In this document: positions 16,916 to 25,625 of the stretch, in pieces
How positions within the stretch are numbered: position 1 is the stretch's first letter
How the letters are laid out: the number at the start of each line of letters is the position of its first letter
Assembly: GCF_031624395.1 (NCBI RefSeq)
Contig: NZ_JAMQON010000002.1
Coordinates: 186,001 to 250,000 of the forward strand
Source: Halomicroarcula saliterrae
Lineage (GTDB): Archaea > Halobacteriota > Halobacteria > Halobacteriales > Haloarculaceae
DNA: 64,000 nt
Direction of reading: 5' to 3'
Translations under genes and position numbers: made by a program
The notes under the pieces: model-generated
The model's input: the letters and a program-made list of their open reading frames with translations, nothing else
Told to the model about the DNA's origin: nothing
Databases searched by the model: none

Positions 16916-19900
16916 TCAGCACTCGGACCAGCCACAGGACTCGCACGTCTTGCAGCCTTCGGAGTAGTACAGCGACATCGAGCCACAGTCGGGACACTCG
17001 GGGCTCTCGCCCGCGTCGATGAGTTCCTGCTGGTCGCCGGTCTCCGTACCGGCGTCGGCCTGCGGGCCGGCGTCGACGCTCGTATCGGCAGTCTGTGGCC
17101 CACCGTCGGTCTTGTGAGAGGCGGACTGCTCACGAGCCTCCTCCTCCTCGGCGGTCTCTTCGAGGGTGACCTGCTGTGGGTAGGCCTTGTCGACGTCGCC
17201 GTCGAGGTAGCGACGCAGGGCCGTGCCGATGGCGTCCGGGATGGACTGGATCTGCTCGCCCTTGTCCCAGGCGACCTTCGGCGACCGGATGCCCTGCAGC
17301 TCGTCGGCGATTTCGCTGGGGTCGACACCCGAGCGCAGCGCCGTCGAGATGGTCTTTGCCAGCGCCTCGGTGAAGGAGGCGGTGAAGCCACCGGAGTTCC
17401 CGATGTTGGCGAAGAGTTCGAACGGTCGCTCGGCCTCGGGGTCCTCGTTGATGTTGACGTAGAGCTTCCCGTAGCCGGTGTCGATGCGCTGAGTGACACC
17501 GTGGAGCACGTCGGGTCGGCTGCGCTTGCGGGCGAACTCGCTCTCCTCGCCGTCGGCGGCCGACAGCATGCCCTCGACGGACGTCTGCAGCGCGTCCTGC
17601 ACGGCGTCGTCTTCGAGGAATCCCTCGATGCCGCCGAAGACCTCCTCGATCTGGGCGACGAGCTCCTCGGTGTCCATATCGGCGAACTCGGCGTTCTGGG
17701 CCCGCGTGGTCAGCACCTGCTTGCTGCGGGTGCCGTCGCGGTAGTAGGTGACGCCCTTGCCGCCGTGGTCGTAGATGTACTGGAACACCTCGGCGGCGTC
17801 CTCGATGGTCGAGTCGTTGGGGGCGTTGACGGTCTTCGAGATGGCGGAGTCGACGCCCTCCTGACAGGCGACCTGGATGCCGGCGTGGTCGCGGGCCGAG
17901 AGGTCGCCGGTGGTGACGAACAGCTCACCGATGGCGTCGGGCACCGTCGTCAGGCCGTCGACGCCGTCGAACTCGTTGTTGGCCATCTGCTCCTGGGCCT
18001 CTTCTTTCACCGCGTCGACGTCGATGTCGTTGTCCTCCAGCGCGCGGAGGAAGTAGTCGTCGAACTCGACGAGCATCTCGTCGCCCTGGACGTCGTCGGA
18101 GACGTTCTTGTAGTAGGCGACGTTGTAGATGGGCTCACAGCCGCCGGTGGTGTTGCCGATCATCGACGTGGTGCCCGTCGGCGCGATGGTCGTCGTGTTG
18201 TGGTTGCGGATGGGGAAGCCCTCGGCCCAGTCGTCGGCGTCCTCGCCGGTCTGTTTCTCGAACCACTCGCGGTACTCGGTGGGGCTCGCGTACTTGGAGT
18301 TGTCCCACTCGTCGAAGACGCCACGGGATTCGGCGAGCTGGCGGCTCGCTCGTTTGGACCCGTGGTTGATGTGGCGCATCACCTGACGGGCGATCTCGTT
18401 GGCCTCGGGCGAGCCGTACTCGACGCCGAGCTGGATGTACAGCTGGGCGAGCCCCATGATGCCCAGTCCGATCTTTCGCATTTCCCGGACCTTCTCCTCG
18501 ATTTTCTCGACCGGGAAGTCGGACATCGTGACGACGTTTTCGAGGAAGCGGGTGCCGAGCTCGATGCGGTGGTCGAGCTCGTCTATGTCCAGCGCTTCTT
18601 CCAGGAAGGCGTCGATAGCGGCCTCCTGAGAGTCGTACTCGTCGGCGTGTTCGTCGGCCCAGACGCGGTAGTCCGGGGCGTCGAGCGCGGCGAGCGTCGA
18701 GAGGTTGATGTGACCGAGGTTACAGGCCTCGTACTCCTCCAGTGGCTGCTCGCCACACGGGTTCGTCGCGAGAATCTGGTGGTCGGGGTGTTCCTCGACG
18801 TCGAAGGAGTGTTCCTTGTTGACGCGTTCGAGATAGATGACGCCCGGTTCGCCGTTCTCGTGGGCGCCCTGAACGATGCGCTCGAACAGCTTTTCGGCCG
18901 GAATCGAGAGCTCTTCGCCGACCTCGACGTGCTCGCCGAGGTCGAACATCGAGTACAGCTCCTTGGTCTCGGCGGTGGCGATGTGGGGCTCTTCGGTGCG
19001 CGGGTTGGTGAAGGTGAACTCCTCGCCGTTCTTGTACGCCTCCATGAAGTCGTCGGTGATGCCGACGGAGATGTTGAAATTCGAGAGGTGACCCTCGACG
19101 GCGTTGCGGAGGTGTTTGGGCACCTTGCCGTCCTCGTCGATGAGCTCGCGGGCCTCTTCGAGGGCTTCGGCGAAGGAGTTGTGCGTGAAGTCGTCGGGGT
19201 CGTTCAGGCGCAGCGTCTCGGCCAGCGAGACGTCCTTGTTCTTGGCGTGGATGAACTGGATGACGTCCGGGTGGGAGACGCGCATGACGCCCATCTGGGC
19301 GCCTCGTCGGGCACCGCCCTGGGCGATGGTCTCGCACATCTGGTCGTAGGTCCGCATGAACGTGATGGGGCCCGAGGCGATGCCGCCGGTGGAGCCGACG
19401 GGGTCGCCGTAGGGGCGGAGCTTCCAGAACGCGTAGCCCATCCCGCCGCCGGACTGGAACACCTGTGCGGCCTCCTTTGCGGTCTGGTGGATGTCGTCGA
19501 TGTCGTCGCCGGGCGAGTCGACGAAACAGGCCGAGAGCTGCTGGAGCTCGTCGCCGGCGTTCATCAGCGTCGGCGAGTTCGGCATGAAGGAGAGCCGCTC
19601 CATCTGCTCCTGGAACGAGTCGGCCGTCTCCTCGACGTGGTCGCGGACCGAGTCGGGCAGCTCCGGAACGACGGTGTCGTAGGCGAACTTGTTGACGTTG
19701 TAGACAGAGAGCGTCGTCTCGGCGTCGTCCGTCGCCGTGGTCCCGGCGCCGAAGACCTCGGCGGCGAGTTCGTCACGGCGCGGGTGGCCCGGCTTCAGCT
19801 GGTCGGGCGTGACCGTGACCTCGATGTCCCGCTTGTCGGCCTCGAAGACGGCCTCGGCGAGGGCGATGTTCTTCGCCACGCGCTCGAAGAGGTCCTCGGG

Positions 19901-20056
19901 CGATTCGACGAGGTCCCCGTTCGCGTCCTTGCGGAGGTACCGCGCCGGCAGGATGTTGTGATAGGCGTTGCCTGTCAGTCGGTCTTCGAGGGTGTCTCCC
20001 TCGGTGCGCTTGATGGGTAGGGTGAGGTCGTCGGCGGTGAGCTCCGCGTCACTCAT
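16916..20056 (-). CDS. nrdJ: Adenosylcobalamin-dependent (class II) ribonucleoside-diphosphate reductase
   Basis: This 1046-residue enzyme makes deoxyribonucleotides using coenzyme B12. Visible signatures are LSACFVDSPGDDIDDI, the glycine-rich GGGMGYAFWKLRP, the catalytic NPCGEQPLEEYEACNLGHINLS segment (near residue 434) and the later PTGTTSMIGNTTGGCEP. Residues 840-950 form a domain similar to the TSCPD region of archaeal RNRs. The C-terminus has paired cysteines (CPDCGSMSLYYSEGC and CESCGWSEC), the redox-active or zinc-ribbon tail. No intein interrupts it. It stands alone, divergent from the region that holds the candidate RNA, and makes the cell dependent on B12. Confidence 0.95.
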   Translation of the reverse strand: MSDAELTADDLTLPIKRTEGDTLEDRLTGNAYHNILPARYLRKDANGDLVESPEDLFERVAKNIALAEAVFEADKRDIEVTVTPDQLKPGHPRRDELAAEVFGAGTTATDDAETTLSVYNVNKFAYDTVVPELPDSVRDHVEETADSFQEQMERLSFMPNSPTLMNAGDELQQLSACFVDSPGDDIDDIHQTAKEAAQVFQSGGGMGYAFWKLRPYGDPVGSTGGIASGPITFMRTYDQMCETIAQGGARRGAQMGVMRVSHPDVIQFIHAKNKDVSLAETLRLNDPDDFTHNSFAEALEEARELIDEDGKVPKHLRNAVEGHLSNFNISVGITDDFMEAYKNGEEFTFTNPRTEEPHIATAETKELYSMFDLGEHVEVGEELSIPAEKLFERIVQGAHENGEPGVIYLERVNKEHSFDVEEHPDHQILATNPCGEQPLEEYEACNLGHINLSTLAALDAPDYRVWADEHADEYDSQEAAIDAFLEEALDIDELDHRIELGTRFLENVVTMSDFPVEKIEEKVREMRKIGLGIMGLAQLYIQLGVEYGSPEANEIARQVMRHINHGSKRASRQLAESRGVFDEWDNSKYASPTEYREWFEKQTGEDADDWAEGFPIRNHNTTTIAPTGTTSMIGNTTGGCEPIYNVAYYKNVSDDVQGDEMLVEFDDYFLRALEDNDIDVDAVKEEAQEQMANNEFDGVDGLTTVPDAIGELFVTTGDLSARDHAGIQVACQEGVDSAISKTVNAPNDSTIEDAAEVFQYIYDHGGKGVTYYRDGTRSKQVLTTRAQNAEFADMDTEELVAQIEEVFGGIEGFLEDDAVQDALQTSVEGMLSAADGEESEFARKRSRPDVLHGVTQRIDTGYGKLYVNINEDPEAERPFELFANIGNSGGFTASFTEALAKTISTALRSGVDPSEIADELQGIRSPKVAWDKGEQIQSIPDAIGTALRRYLDGDVDKAYPQQVTLEETAEEEEAREQSASHKTDGGPQTADTSVDAGPQADAGTETGDQQELIDAGESPECPDCGSMSLYYSEGCKTCESCGWSEC

Positions 20057-20338
20057 CCGTCGTCCTCCCGACTGTAGCGGCCCGCTGATGGCCGTTTTTC
20101 CGTCGTAGTGTAGTCCGGGCTCCGGTCATTTCTGGCGGCGAATAGGTAATCATGGATGCGGTATAACGCTTGCTTTCTCAGTTTCGTGTCAGTTCCCGTA
20201 GCTGTCAGATAGTGGATACTACGGTGGTTGTGAGTCGATGCCGACGACACGATACGGACTGTTCGTGTACGACCACTAGCAACGTCGGTTTCTTATTAAT
20301 GGTATGTAGACCGCAGTGAAAGTGAAACGGACACCTCA
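20057..20338. other. Intergenic region upstream of nrdJ and of the candidate RNA
   Basis: This stretch holds the promoter side of the minus-strand reductase gene and ends with the TATA box of the plus-strand RNA candidate (20293-20300). I see no ORF or tRNA that can be supported in it. The region is less GC-rich than the flanking genes. Confidence 0.5.
20293..20300 (+). promoter_or_regulatory. TATA box for candidate structured RNA
   Basis: TTATTAAT sits about 39-46 bases before the first paired base of the RNA at 20339, which puts a transcription start near 20322-20328. This fits the usual archaeal distance of about 25 bases from TATA to start. No coding start lies at that point, which supports a non-coding or long-leader transcript. 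Confidence 0.5.
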
Positions 20339-20466
20339 CTAACCGCCTGATGGAAGCGGGAAATCCAGTGGAAACTGGCGGGGGTTTCAGGTGGAGATTT
20401 GCGTCGAATCAGCGCGGATTGTCCGGTCTGAAATCCGCGTCAGACGCGACGCCCTCTGGCGGTTAG
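20339..20466 (+). ncRNA. Candidate structured RNA with perfect 9-bp closing stem
   Basis: The two ends are exactly complementary over 9 bases: CTAACCGCC (20339-20347) and GGCGGTTAG (20458-20466). Inside are a 5-bp hairpin with a GNRA loop (CCAGT-GGAA-ACTGG, 20365-20378), a 6-bp helix GCGTCG/CGACGC (20401-20406 with 20447-20452) and, within it, a 9-bp helix GCGCGGATT/AATCCGCGT (20412-20420 with 20432-20440). One GU pair and the GNRA loop only work on the plus strand. A TATA box lies at the right distance upstream. It could be a free small RNA or the leader of the 62-residue protein gene at 20646. It does not match tRNA, SRP or RNase P RNA. Confidence 0.5.
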
Positions 20467-20645
20467 CTCGCGACACGGCCGCTGTCGGGCGATGCGCGAT
20501 AGCGGTGGTCGGTGGACCGGCGATGAGCGTGGGCCGACCTATCATTTCAGACATGTGTTGTCAGGTTCGTTTCACTGGTCAGGCAGTTATCACTACCGCG
20601 AACGCAGCCACGAAGTATTTGTGTCCGCTGTGTGTCATAGCTCGT

Positions 20646-20834
20646 ATGCTATCCCTGTTGCAACTCGGCGGCGGAATCGGGACGCTGCCGGCGGTGCTCG
20701 CTGGCCTGGTCGTCATCGCTATCGTCCTGCTCGTCGGTCGGCTCGTGATGAAAGTCGCGTGGCGACTCGTCGTTATCGCCATCATCGCGGTCTCCGTGCT
20801 GTGGGGTCTCGGACTGCTGGGTCTGGGGCTCTAG
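20646..20834 (+). CDS. Small hydrophobic membrane protein, unknown function
   Basis: This 62-residue protein is almost entirely hydrophobic: two segments (about 8-32 and 38-60) flank a short basic turn (GRLVMKVAWR). It has the size of a small membrane peptide and no catalytic residues. I start at the ATG at 20646, since the frame runs open further upstream only because of base composition. Its 3' end overlaps the trpG stop by 4 bases on the opposite strand. It lies 180 bases downstream of the structured RNA on the same strand and could be expressed from the same promoter. Confidence 0.65.
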   Translation: MLSLLQLGGGIGTLPAVLAGLVVIAIVLLVGRLVMKVAWRLVVIAIIAVSVLWGLGLLGLGL

Positions 20835-21472
20835 AGACCGGAGAGGAAGTTCTCGATGACGTCGTGGCCGACCGCCGTCAGCACCGACTCGGGGTGGAAC
20901 TGGACGGCTTCGATGGGGTATTCGCGGTGACGGACGCCCATCACCAGTTCGGTCTCACCGTCTGAGTCGGCCGGGTCCGACGGGCCCTCGGTCGTCGTCG
21001 CCGAGACCACGAACTCCTCGGGGACCTCCGTCGCGACCAGCGAGTGATAGCGCCCGCCCTGCAGCCCCTGTTCGAGCCCGGCGAAGACCCCCTCGCCGTC
21101 GTGGTCGATGGGGAACGCCTTCCCGTGAATGGGCTCGGGGGCGCGGCCGACCGTCCCGCCGTAGGCGTAGACGGCCGCTTCCAGCCCCAGACAGACGCCC
21201 AGCGTCGGCGTCTCGGGGCTCAGTTCGCGTAACACGTCCATCGTCACACCCACGTCCCGGTCGTTCTTCGGGTGACCCGGCCCGGGGGAGATGACGATGG
21301 CGTCCGGGTCGAACGCCCGGACCTCCTCCAGCGTGGCCGTGTTCCGAAGGACCTCGGTCTCCGCGTGTTCGGAGACGTACTCGACGAGGTTGTAGGTGAA
21401 CGAGTCGAAGTTGTCGACGAACAGGACGCGGGGCTGGTCCGCCGCCGTCTCGCTCGCAGGGCCGGCGCTCAT
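20831..21472 (-). CDS. trpG: Anthranilate synthase component II (glutamine amidotransferase)
   Basis: This 213-residue class I glutaminase supplies ammonia to TrpE for anthranilate formation. The active-site cysteine is in GVCLGLEAAVYAYGG, and the His-Glu pair is in AVQFHPESVLT. The N-terminus VLFVDNFDSFTYNLVEYVSE is typical of TrpG/PabA. It is the last gene of trpDFEG and its start overlaps the trpE stop by 4 bases, which suggests coupled translation. Because it is paired with trpE in a trp operon, trpG is preferred over pabA. Confidence 0.95.
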   Translation of the reverse strand: MSAGPASETAADQPRVLFVDNFDSFTYNLVEYVSEHAETEVLRNTATLEEVRAFDPDAIVISPGPGHPKNDRDVGVTMDVLRELSPETPTLGVCLGLEAAVYAYGGTVGRAPEPIHGKAFPIDHDGEGVFAGLEQGLQGGRYHSLVATEVPEEFVVSATTTEGPSDPADSDGETELVMGVRHREYPIEAVQFHPESVLTAVGHDVIENFLSGL

Positions 21473-23103
21473 CGGCGGACCTCCACTTCGTCCGCGGGCG
21501 ATTCGACCGCGTCGTCGCCCCGCGCTATCCGTTCGAGCGCCGCCAGCACGCCGTCCATCTTCTGTTCGGTCTCGACGTACTCGCTCTCGGGGTCGGAGTC
21601 GGCCACGATGCCGGCCCCGGCCTGCACCGTGATGCGGTCGTGGACCGGGTCACCGGTACCGTCCGGCAGCGAAACGCCTTCCTCGACGGTCGCCGAGCGG
21701 ATGACGATGGCGAAGTCGGTGTCACCGCCCCAGTCGAAGTAGCCGACACCGCCGCCGTACGGGCCCCGTGGCGAGCGTTCCAGTTCGTCGATTATCTCCA
21801 TCGCGCGAATCTTGGGTGCCCCCGAGAGCGTCCCCGCGGGGAACGTCGCCCGAGCGGCGTCGAAGGCGTCGCAGTCCGGCGAGAGCGTCCCAGTGACCGT
21901 CGACTCGATGTGCTGGACGTGGCTGTATTTGAGCACGTTCATGAACTCCTCGACGCGGACGGAGCCGGCCTCGGCGACGCGGCGCACGTCGTTTCGCGCC
22001 AGGTCGACCAGCATCGTGTGTTCGGCGCGCTCTTTCCCGTCGGCGAGCATCTCGCCGGCCAGCCGGCGGTCCTCGACGGGTGAGTTCCCCCGCGGGCAGG
22101 TGCCCGCGATGGGGTTCGAGACGACGCGGTCGCCGGCCACCGACACGAGCGTCTCGGGACTGGCGCCGACGATACTCAGGTCGTCGTAGCCCAGCAGATA
22201 CATGTACGGCGATGGGTTCACCTCGCGCAGCGCCGCGTACAGCCCCAGCGTGTCCACGTCGCCGTACAGCTCCCGGGTCCGGGAGATGACGCCCTGGTAG
22301 ATGTCCCCGGAGAGAACGTACTCCTTGGCCCGGGAAACGGCCTCTTCGTAGGCGTCCTGTGGCCCGGCCGTTTCGGCCTCGCGCGTGAACCCGCCGGTGT
22401 CGAGCGAGTCGGCGCCCGACAGGGCCGCCTCGACGCGCTCGGCTTCCGCGACGAGTTCGTCGTAGCGCTCGCCCGCGTCTTCGTGGGCGCGGACGACGGG
22501 CGTGAACACGAGTTCGACCGCCGCTTGGGCGTGGTCGAACCGCAGCGTCGAGGTCGTCAGGACGAACTGCGCGTCCGGGAACCGGGACTCCGGTCGGTCC
22601 ATCCCGACCTCGTCGAGCCAGAGGTCGTACACCGCGTCGTAGGAGAGGAACCCGACGAGCCCGCCGTCGAGGTGCTGGCGGTCCATCTCGGGGAAGGCCC
22701 GCAGTTCCACGTCGGGCATCGCCGCCCGGAGGTCGTCGACCACGTCGCCGCCGTCGGTGGTCACGAGGTCCGCGTAGCGGTCGTCGAACACCTCGACTGA
22801 GCTCTCGTCGCCCGTGACCGTGACGACCGCCCGCGGGTCGTAGCCCACGAAGGAAAACCGGGCGTGGCGGTCGTCGGTCTCCGGGGCGAAGGCGCCGTCG
22901 GGGTCGCTGGAGGCGACCTTCTCGGCGCTCTCTAGGAGGAAGGTGTAGTCGCTCTCGGCGGCGTCGCTGGTCCGGCCCGAAAGCGCCGCGTAGGCCGCGA
23001 GCGGTTCGATGTCCACGTCGACCTGTGCCGCGGCGCGGACCACGACCGGCCGGTCGGCCTCGGCGTGCTCGACGAACTGCTCGCGCGAGATGTCGAGCGT
23101 CAC
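21469..23103 (-). CDS. trpE: Anthranilate synthase component I
   Basis: This 544-residue chorismate-using enzyme makes anthranilate with TrpG. The C-terminal chorismate-binding domain shows SNPIAGTCPRGNSP, VDLARNDVRRVAEAGSVRV and FPAGTLSGAPKIRAMEIIDE, all hallmarks of TrpE. The N-terminal domain carries the region that normally binds feedback tryptophan. The start codon is GTG at 23103 and overlaps the trpF stop by 4 bases (GTGA). The length is normal for archaeal TrpE. Confidence 0.96.
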   Translation of the reverse strand: MTLDISREQFVEHAEADRPVVVRAAAQVDVDIEPLAAYAALSGRTSDAAESDYTFLLESAEKVASSDPDGAFAPETDDRHARFSFVGYDPRAVVTVTGDESSVEVFDDRYADLVTTDGGDVVDDLRAAMPDVELRAFPEMDRQHLDGGLVGFLSYDAVYDLWLDEVGMDRPESRFPDAQFVLTTSTLRFDHAQAAVELVFTPVVRAHEDAGERYDELVAEAERVEAALSGADSLDTGGFTREAETAGPQDAYEEAVSRAKEYVLSGDIYQGVISRTRELYGDVDTLGLYAALREVNPSPYMYLLGYDDLSIVGASPETLVSVAGDRVVSNPIAGTCPRGNSPVEDRRLAGEMLADGKERAEHTMLVDLARNDVRRVAEAGSVRVEEFMNVLKYSHVQHIESTVTGTLSPDCDAFDAARATFPAGTLSGAPKIRAMEIIDELERSPRGPYGGGVGYFDWGGDTDFAIVIRSATVEEGVSLPDGTGDPVHDRITVQAGAGIVADSDPESEYVETEQKMDGVLAALERIARGDDAVESPADEVEVRR

Positions 23104-23750
23104 GCCGACACCTCCGTCGCAGTCGCCGCGGTCGCGTTCGCGACGAACGCCCGGACGGCGTCGTGGTCTTTCACGCCGCCGTCCGACTCGACACCACTGG
23201 CCGTATCGACGGCGAACGGGCCGACTGTCTCGACGGCCTCGGCGACGTTGTCGGGGGTGAGCCCACCCGCCAGAATCACGGGGACGCCGAGCGAGTCGAC
23301 GACCTCGCGCGTGCGCTCCCAGTCGTGGGTCTCGCCGGTCCCGCCGGCGCCCTCGTCGTCCACCGAATCCACCAGCACGGCGTCGGCGTGGTTCGCGTAG
23401 TCGGCCAGGTCGTCGGCCGCGGCGTCGACCACGGCGATAATCTGCTGGTTCACGCGCCCGGAGAGCGCGCCCAGCTCTGCCGGGGTGAGCCCGTCGTGGA
23501 CCTGCACGACGTCGGGCTTGACGGCGTCGACCCGCTCGACTGCCGCCTGTACCGTCGTGGGCATCGTCACGAGCACGCTCGTCGCGAGCGGCGGGACGCC
23601 GGCCACGAGGTCGGCCGCGGTGGCCGCGTCGACCTCGCGGGGCGTGTCGACGGGGACCCCGTGGATGACGCCGACGGCGTCCGCGCCGGCCGCGACCACG
23701 GCGTCGCGGTCCCGAGCGGTGGTGACGCCACAGATTTTCACGCGCGTCAT
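23100..23750 (-). CDS. trpF: Phosphoribosylanthranilate isomerase
   Basis: This 216-residue TIM-barrel enzyme performs the third step of tryptophan synthesis, the isomerisation of phosphoribosylanthranilate to CdRP. The catalytic cysteine is in VKICGVTTARD at the N-terminus, and a general-acid aspartate lies in FAVDTASGVESDGGVKDHD. The phosphate loop is ILAGGLTPDNVAEA. It overlaps both neighbours by 4 bases. The remaining genes, trpC, trpB and trpA, are not in this window, as is usual for haloarchaea, which keep them in a separate operon. Confidence 0.95.
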   Translation of the reverse strand: MTRVKICGVTTARDRDAVVAAGADAVGVIHGVPVDTPREVDAATAADLVAGVPPLATSVLVTMPTTVQAAVERVDAVKPDVVQVHDGLTPAELGALSGRVNQQIIAVVDAAADDLADYANHADAVLVDSVDDEGAGGTGETHDWERTREVVDSLGVPVILAGGLTPDNVAEAVETVGPFAVDTASGVESDGGVKDHDAVRAFVANATAATATEVSA

Positions 23751-24742
23751 GCCCCGATCAGGTCCTCCAGCTTCGCGGCGGCGTCACCCGACTCGATGGC
23801 CTCGCGAGCGTGGTCGACACCCGCTTCGTGGCTCCCGGCGACGCCCGCGACGTATATCGCCGCGCCCGCGTTCGCGAGGATGATGTCCCGCTTCGCGCCG
23901 GTGACCTCGCCGGAGACGATTCCCCGGAGGTCCGCGGCGTTCTCCTCGGGCGAGCCGCCCGCGATAGCGCCGATGTCGTGCCGTTCGAGCCCCATGTCGG
24001 CGGGCGTGACGGTGTACTCCGAGATGGAGTCGCCGGTGACCTCGGCGACCGCCGTCTCGTCGTGGATGGCGATTTCGTCCAGCCCGCTCCCGTGGACGAC
24101 GAGCGCCCGCTCGGTGTCCAGCCGGGCCAGCGCCTCCGCGAGGACCGGGACGAGGTCGGGGTCGTACACCCCGAGCACCTGCGCGTGGGCGCCGGCGGGG
24201 TTCGTCAGCGGCCCGAGGATGTTGAACACGGTCCGCATCCCCAGCTCCTTGCGCGGGCCGATGACGGCCTTCATCGCCGGGTGGAACACCGGCGCGAGCA
24301 TGAAGCCGATACCGTCGCGTTCGATGCGTCGCTCGACGGCCGGCGGCTCGGCGTCCACGTCGACCCCGGCGACCTCCAGCACGTCGGCGCTGCCCGACGA
24401 CGAGGACACCGAGTAGTTGCCGTGCTTGGCGATGGGGACGCCGGCCCCCGCCGCGACGATGGCGCTGGTCGTCGAGACGTTGATGGTGTTGTAGTCGTCA
24501 CCGCCCGTGCCACACGTATCGACCAGCCCCGCCCGGTCGGGCTCGATGGTCCGGGCCGCGTCGCGCATCCCCTGTGCGAAGCCGGCGATTTCGGCCTCCG
24601 TCTCGCCTTTCGCCCGCAGCGACGACAGCAGTGCTCCGATCTGGGCCTCGGTGGCTTCCTCGAAGACGAGCGTCGCGACCTCGCGTGCCTCGTCCTGTGT
24701 CAGGTCCTCGCCGTCCGTGACGCGCTCGATGTAATCCTTCAT
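23747..24742 (-). CDS. trpD: Anthranilate phosphoribosyltransferase
   Basis: This 331-residue enzyme joins anthranilate to PRPP. The PRPP site is VDTCGTGGDDYNTINVSTTS, followed by PIAKHGNYSVSSSSGSADVLE and the metal-binding segment near VVHGSGLDEIAI. I start at the ATG at 24742 (MKDYIERVTDGEDL), which matches the family N-terminus. A longer frame adds 46 residues of unrelated sequence across the promoter. It is the first gene of trpDFEG, and a 13-base palindrome touches its start codon. Confidence 0.95.
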   Translation of the reverse strand: MKDYIERVTDGEDLTQDEAREVATLVFEEATEAQIGALLSSLRAKGETEAEIAGFAQGMRDAARTIEPDRAGLVDTCGTGGDDYNTINVSTTSAIVAAGAGVPIAKHGNYSVSSSSGSADVLEVAGVDVDAEPPAVERRIERDGIGFMLAPVFHPAMKAVIGPRKELGMRTVFNILGPLTNPAGAHAQVLGVYDPDLVPVLAEALARLDTERALVVHGSGLDEIAIHDETAVAEVTGDSISEYTVTPADMGLERHDIGAIAGGSPEENAADLRGIVSGEVTGAKRDIILANAGAAIYVAGVAGSHEAGVDHAREAIESGDAAAKLEDLIGA

Positions 24743-24755
24743 ATTGGTCACCAAT
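24743..24755. promoter_or_regulatory. 13-base palindrome at the trpD start, candidate operator
   Basis: ATTGGT-C-ACCAAT is a perfect inverted repeat that directly abuts the trpD start codon (24740-24742). A repressor bound here would cover the expected transcription start of a short-leader mRNA. The regulator is unknown, and the operator role is inferred from symmetry and position. Confidence 0.45.
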
Positions 24756-24919
24756 GGCCTCTTTCGTGTTGTAATGTACAAATCTGCACACTGACTTAAG
24801 CCTATCGGGCTGGGGGAACGAAGCGCAGGTGTGGGGCGAACCAACAGACGACGTGCGGGTCTCCAATCCGAAACCTTCAATTATACCCCCCGGCAAGGAT
24901 TGGTTGCACGAGGCAGCGA

Positions 24920-24994
24920 GGGTTCGTGGTCTAGGTCGGTTATGACACCTCCTTGACATGGAGGAGGCCGGCGGTTCAAATCCGCCCGAACCCA
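24920..24994 (+). tRNA. tRNA-Val (GAC anticodon)
   Basis: The acceptor stem GGGTTCG pairs with CGAACCC, with discriminator A. The anticodon stem CCTCC/GGAGG closes the loop TTGACAT with anticodon GAC. The T arm GGCGG TTCAAAT CCGCC is perfect. It has no intron, CCA is not encoded, and the length is 75 bases. Confidence 0.96.
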
Positions 24995-25274
24995 CTACTT
25001 CTGTCGCGAACATCACCGTGAGCGACGAAATCGTCCGCGAGTACCCACTCTTTGTCGGTATCGTCTCACTCTTTCACCGGTTCGCCGGGTGCGTCCGGTG
25101 GGTTCGACAAACCGCCACGAGATTCCGGAGTACATGAGCATCGTCTAGCGACGCGTCCCTGTCGCGGCGGTCCATCCCCGCGACGGGACTGGTTCCGCCC
25201 TCGCGTATACCGTTCAGTTGTCGAATCCGAGGGCGTTTCAGTAGTTTCTTGGACGGGCCAACGGGATTACACGT

Positions 25275-25625
25275 ATGGACGCCACCCTCGATTCGATTCA
25301 GTCGTTCGAACAGTTCGTGCTGCTCTCGGTCGTCGAGCTGTCGGCGGCGGGAGCGACGCCGGCCCACTCCTACGAGGTGACGGAGACCGCGAAGGCGCGC
25401 CTCGACGATATCGACCGCGACCCCTTCGGCGGCGTCGAGCGCCAGGAGGTCATCACCGCGCTGGGGGCGCTCGCCGACGCGGGGCTGCTCGCGAAGGCCG
25501 AGACGGAGTCGGCGACGGGGAAGGGACGGCCGGCCTACGAACTCGCGGCCGACAGCGAGGCCGTGCTGGCGTCGCTCTCCGGTAACGACGACGTCGGCTC
25601 GTACGCCCGGTCGCTGCGCGCGTAA
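25275..25625 (+). CDS. Stand-alone winged-helix protein resembling the Orc1/Cdc6 C-terminal domain
   Basis: This 116-residue protein follows the winged-helix pattern of archaeal Orc1/Cdc6: EQFVLLSVVELSAAGATPAH, then a helix with RLDDIDRDPFGG, then VERQEVITALGALADAGLLA and a basic wing (TGKGRPAYELA). Full-length Orc1/Cdc6 proteins also have an AAA+ domain, which is absent here, and no origin-like repeats are seen nearby. It could equally be a generic MarR/PadR-like regulator. The gene stands 280 bases after tRNA-Val and converges on the next gene with no gap. Confidence 0.6.
   Translation: MDATLDSIQSFEQFVLLSVVELSAAGATPAHSYEVTETAKARLDDIDRDPFGGVERQEVITALGALADAGLLAKAETESATGKGRPAYELAADSEAVLASLSGNDDVGSYARSLRA

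Noticed and set aside
17114-20020. 968-codon plus-strand open frame opposite the ribonucleotide reductase
   Set aside because: It is another shadow caused by third-base G/C. The reductase on the minus strand has all catalytic motifs.
16916-20056. Intein in the reductase
   Set aside because: The protein is continuous, of normal length, with no splicing-domain motifs.
20339-20466. Cobalamin riboswitch for the B12-dependent reductase
   Set aside because: The pairing and loop features work on the plus strand, away from nrdJ, and the typical B12-box sequences are not present.
24920-25274. Integration site downstream of tRNA-Val
   Set aside because: I looked for a repeated tRNA 3' end or integrase and found neither; only a 7-base chance match (GGGTTCG) lies near 25102.
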